A DNA stretch of 64,000 nucleotides, from assembly GCA_001596155.1 (NCBI GenBank), contig CP014771.1, forward strand, positions 1,116,001-1,180,000, read 5' to 3'. Both the position numbers and the translations under genes were made by a program. Below, piece by piece: positions 63,246 to 64,000 of this stretch; the stretch's first letter is position 1, and every line of letters starts with the position of its first letter. The notes under the pieces were generated by a model. The model was not told the origin of the DNA and searched no databases. It saw nothing but the letters and a program-made list of their open reading frames with translations. The stretch is from Hymenobacter psoromatis (GTDB lineage: Bacteria > Bacteroidota > Bacteroidia > Cytophagales > Hymenobacteraceae).

Positions 63246-63492
63246 GCGGCGCGTTGGGGTCGGGCAGGGGCGATACGATGGGCGCGGCGCTGGCCACCGG
63301 CGCTTCGCTGCGGGTGCGGATGCGCAGCGCGCCGTTGAGCTTCCAAGTGGCGGGCAGGCCGGCGGGGTTGGCCTGGTTGGGCACTTGCAGCTCAACCTGG
63401 TCAAAATTCAGGTTCAATTCGACGCCGCCCGAGAGCTTGGTGAGCAGCGAGGCGGCAGTGTCGGCCCAGGAAGTGGCGGATTGGTCAGGCAT
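63238..63492 (-). CDS. Hypothetical protein, first of a coupled pair
   Basis: 84-aa protein beginning MPDQSATSWADTAASLL with an alternating hydrophobic middle (VELNLNFDQVELQVPN) suggesting beta strands. Function unknown; followed by the overlapping gene at 62898-63245. Confidence 0.65.
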   Translation of the reverse strand: MPDQSATSWADTAASLLTKLSGGVELNLNFDQVELQVPNQANPAGLPATWKLNGALRIRTRSEAPVASAAPIVSPLPDPNAPRG

Positions 63493-63582
63493 ATTCTTTT
63501 GGAGTTAGAGTTAGGGTTCCTGGTTCCTAATTCGAACGTCAACTAGGAACCAGAAACCAGAAACGAAACTAGCGGGCCAGGG

Positions 63583-63611
63583 TTGCCGTTGGGCCGGCGG
63601 GTGTATTTTTG
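63583..63611 (+). promoter_or_regulatory. -33/-7 promoter
   Basis: TTG (63583-63585), an 18-bp spacer and TATTTTTG (63604-63611), 35 bp upstream of the ATG at 63647. Confidence 0.6.
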
Positions 63612-63646
63612 CCGCAGTTACTTGACTTTGCCGTTTTCCTTCGCTC

Positions 63647-63880
63647 ATGAAATTCTTCCTCTGGTTCGCCGCCGCTACCATCCTCTTCCTGCTCGTTGCC
63701 CGCTTCAAGCCCCAGGCCCCGGCCGAGCCCATCATCCCCACCGGCGCTAAAGAGGCTCAGGGCCGCACGGGTGAGGAAAATGCGCCGCCCGCCCGCACCG
63801 AGCAGCAAGGTGAGCGCGACGCCCAGAAAGCTGGCAGCACCTACGTGCTGCCCGGCCTGCGCTTATCGAGCGTAGCATAA
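63647..63880 (+). CDS. Small membrane-anchored hypothetical protein
   Basis: 77-aa protein with one N-terminal membrane helix (residues 3-18, MKFFLWFAAATILFLLVARF) and a hydrophilic Glu/Ala-rich remainder. It has a good -33/-7 promoter upstream. Function unknown. Confidence 0.7.
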   Translation: MKFFLWFAAATILFLLVARFKPQAPAEPIIPTGAKEAQGRTGEENAPPARTEQQGERDAQKAGSTYVLPGLRLSSVA

Positions 63881-63911
63881 GGTTTTTTCGATTTCGGATT
63901 ACAATAGAACG

Positions 63912-64000
63912 TCATGCTGAGCCTGCCGAAGCATCTCGCTCGAATCGTTGGGCAACTATCCTAACGATTCGAGCGAGATGCTTCGGCAAGCTCAGCATGA
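63912..64000. repeat. Hairpin repeat related to family 1, cut by window end
   Basis: Arms 63912-63949 and 63963-64000 with one mismatch. The arm reads TCATGCTGAGCCTGCCGAAG, a diverged version of family 1 (GCTGAG/GAAGC in place of CCGAG/GGAAT), and continues past the window. Confidence 0.8.

Overview
The window looks like chromosomal DNA of a GC-rich Bacteroidota, most likely Hymenobacter or a close relative. Evidence: start codons almost never have a Shine-Dalgarno sequence; several genes have the Bacteroidota -7 box TAnnTTTG upstream; one exported protein ends in a CHU/gliding-motility type C-terminal domain; SlyD, DUF2147, M61 and S9 proteins are Bacteroidota-like; and the octamer CTACCCCC (either strand) recurs about once per kilobase. 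The genus is inferred; no rRNA, tRNA or CRISPR array was seen.

Layout. 0-6 kb: end of an M2 peptidase, then a divergent locus with two Gfo/Idh/MocA oxidoreductases and a double-DUF1080 protein, resembling 3-keto-glycoside pathways. 6-11 kb: SDR, AraC regulator, LLM flavin oxidoreductase, FAD desaturase-like enzyme. 11.4-21.7 kb: a MoxR-vWA type cluster (SWIM/DUF5691, MoxR ATPase, DUF5682, vWA) interrupted by an AT-rich HEPN gene pair, a 2H-phosphoesterase-like gene and an Imm51-like gene. 21.9-29.3 kb: GH125 mannosidase, lipoprotein, toxin-antitoxin island (HicAB, DUF7710, HigBA), Upf1-like helicase, SMP-30-like lipoprotein. 29.5-34.7 kb: KatE catalase, SlyD, AcpH, stress flavoprotein, CrtA-like enzyme. 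34.6-39.3 kb: a divergent pair of paralogous lipoproteins with kinase-like motifs, and topoisomerase IB. 39.5-41.4 kb: hxlR and a quinone oxidoreductase framed by inverted repeats. 41.5-47.9 kb: App1, MtgA, a small NTF2-like protein, a 45-aa exported peptide, FKBP, Kup. 48-50.6 kb: single-chain PstI/BsuBI-like restriction-modification enzyme. 50.6-54.1 kb: M61 peptidase, NlpC/P60 protein, and a minus-strand micro-transcription unit with promoter, consensus Shine-Dalgarno, 23-codon ORF and intrinsic terminator. 54-64 kb: DUF2147, a MITE, a frameshifted CHU_C protein, S41 and S9 peptidases, oxidase subunit III and small unknowns.

Dispersed hairpin repeats of at least four families lie between genes, often just after stop codons. 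The strongest candidates for undescribed biology are the micro-unit at 53.5-53.9 kb, the accessory genes within the MoxR-vWA cluster, and the transposase-free element around hxlR-qor.
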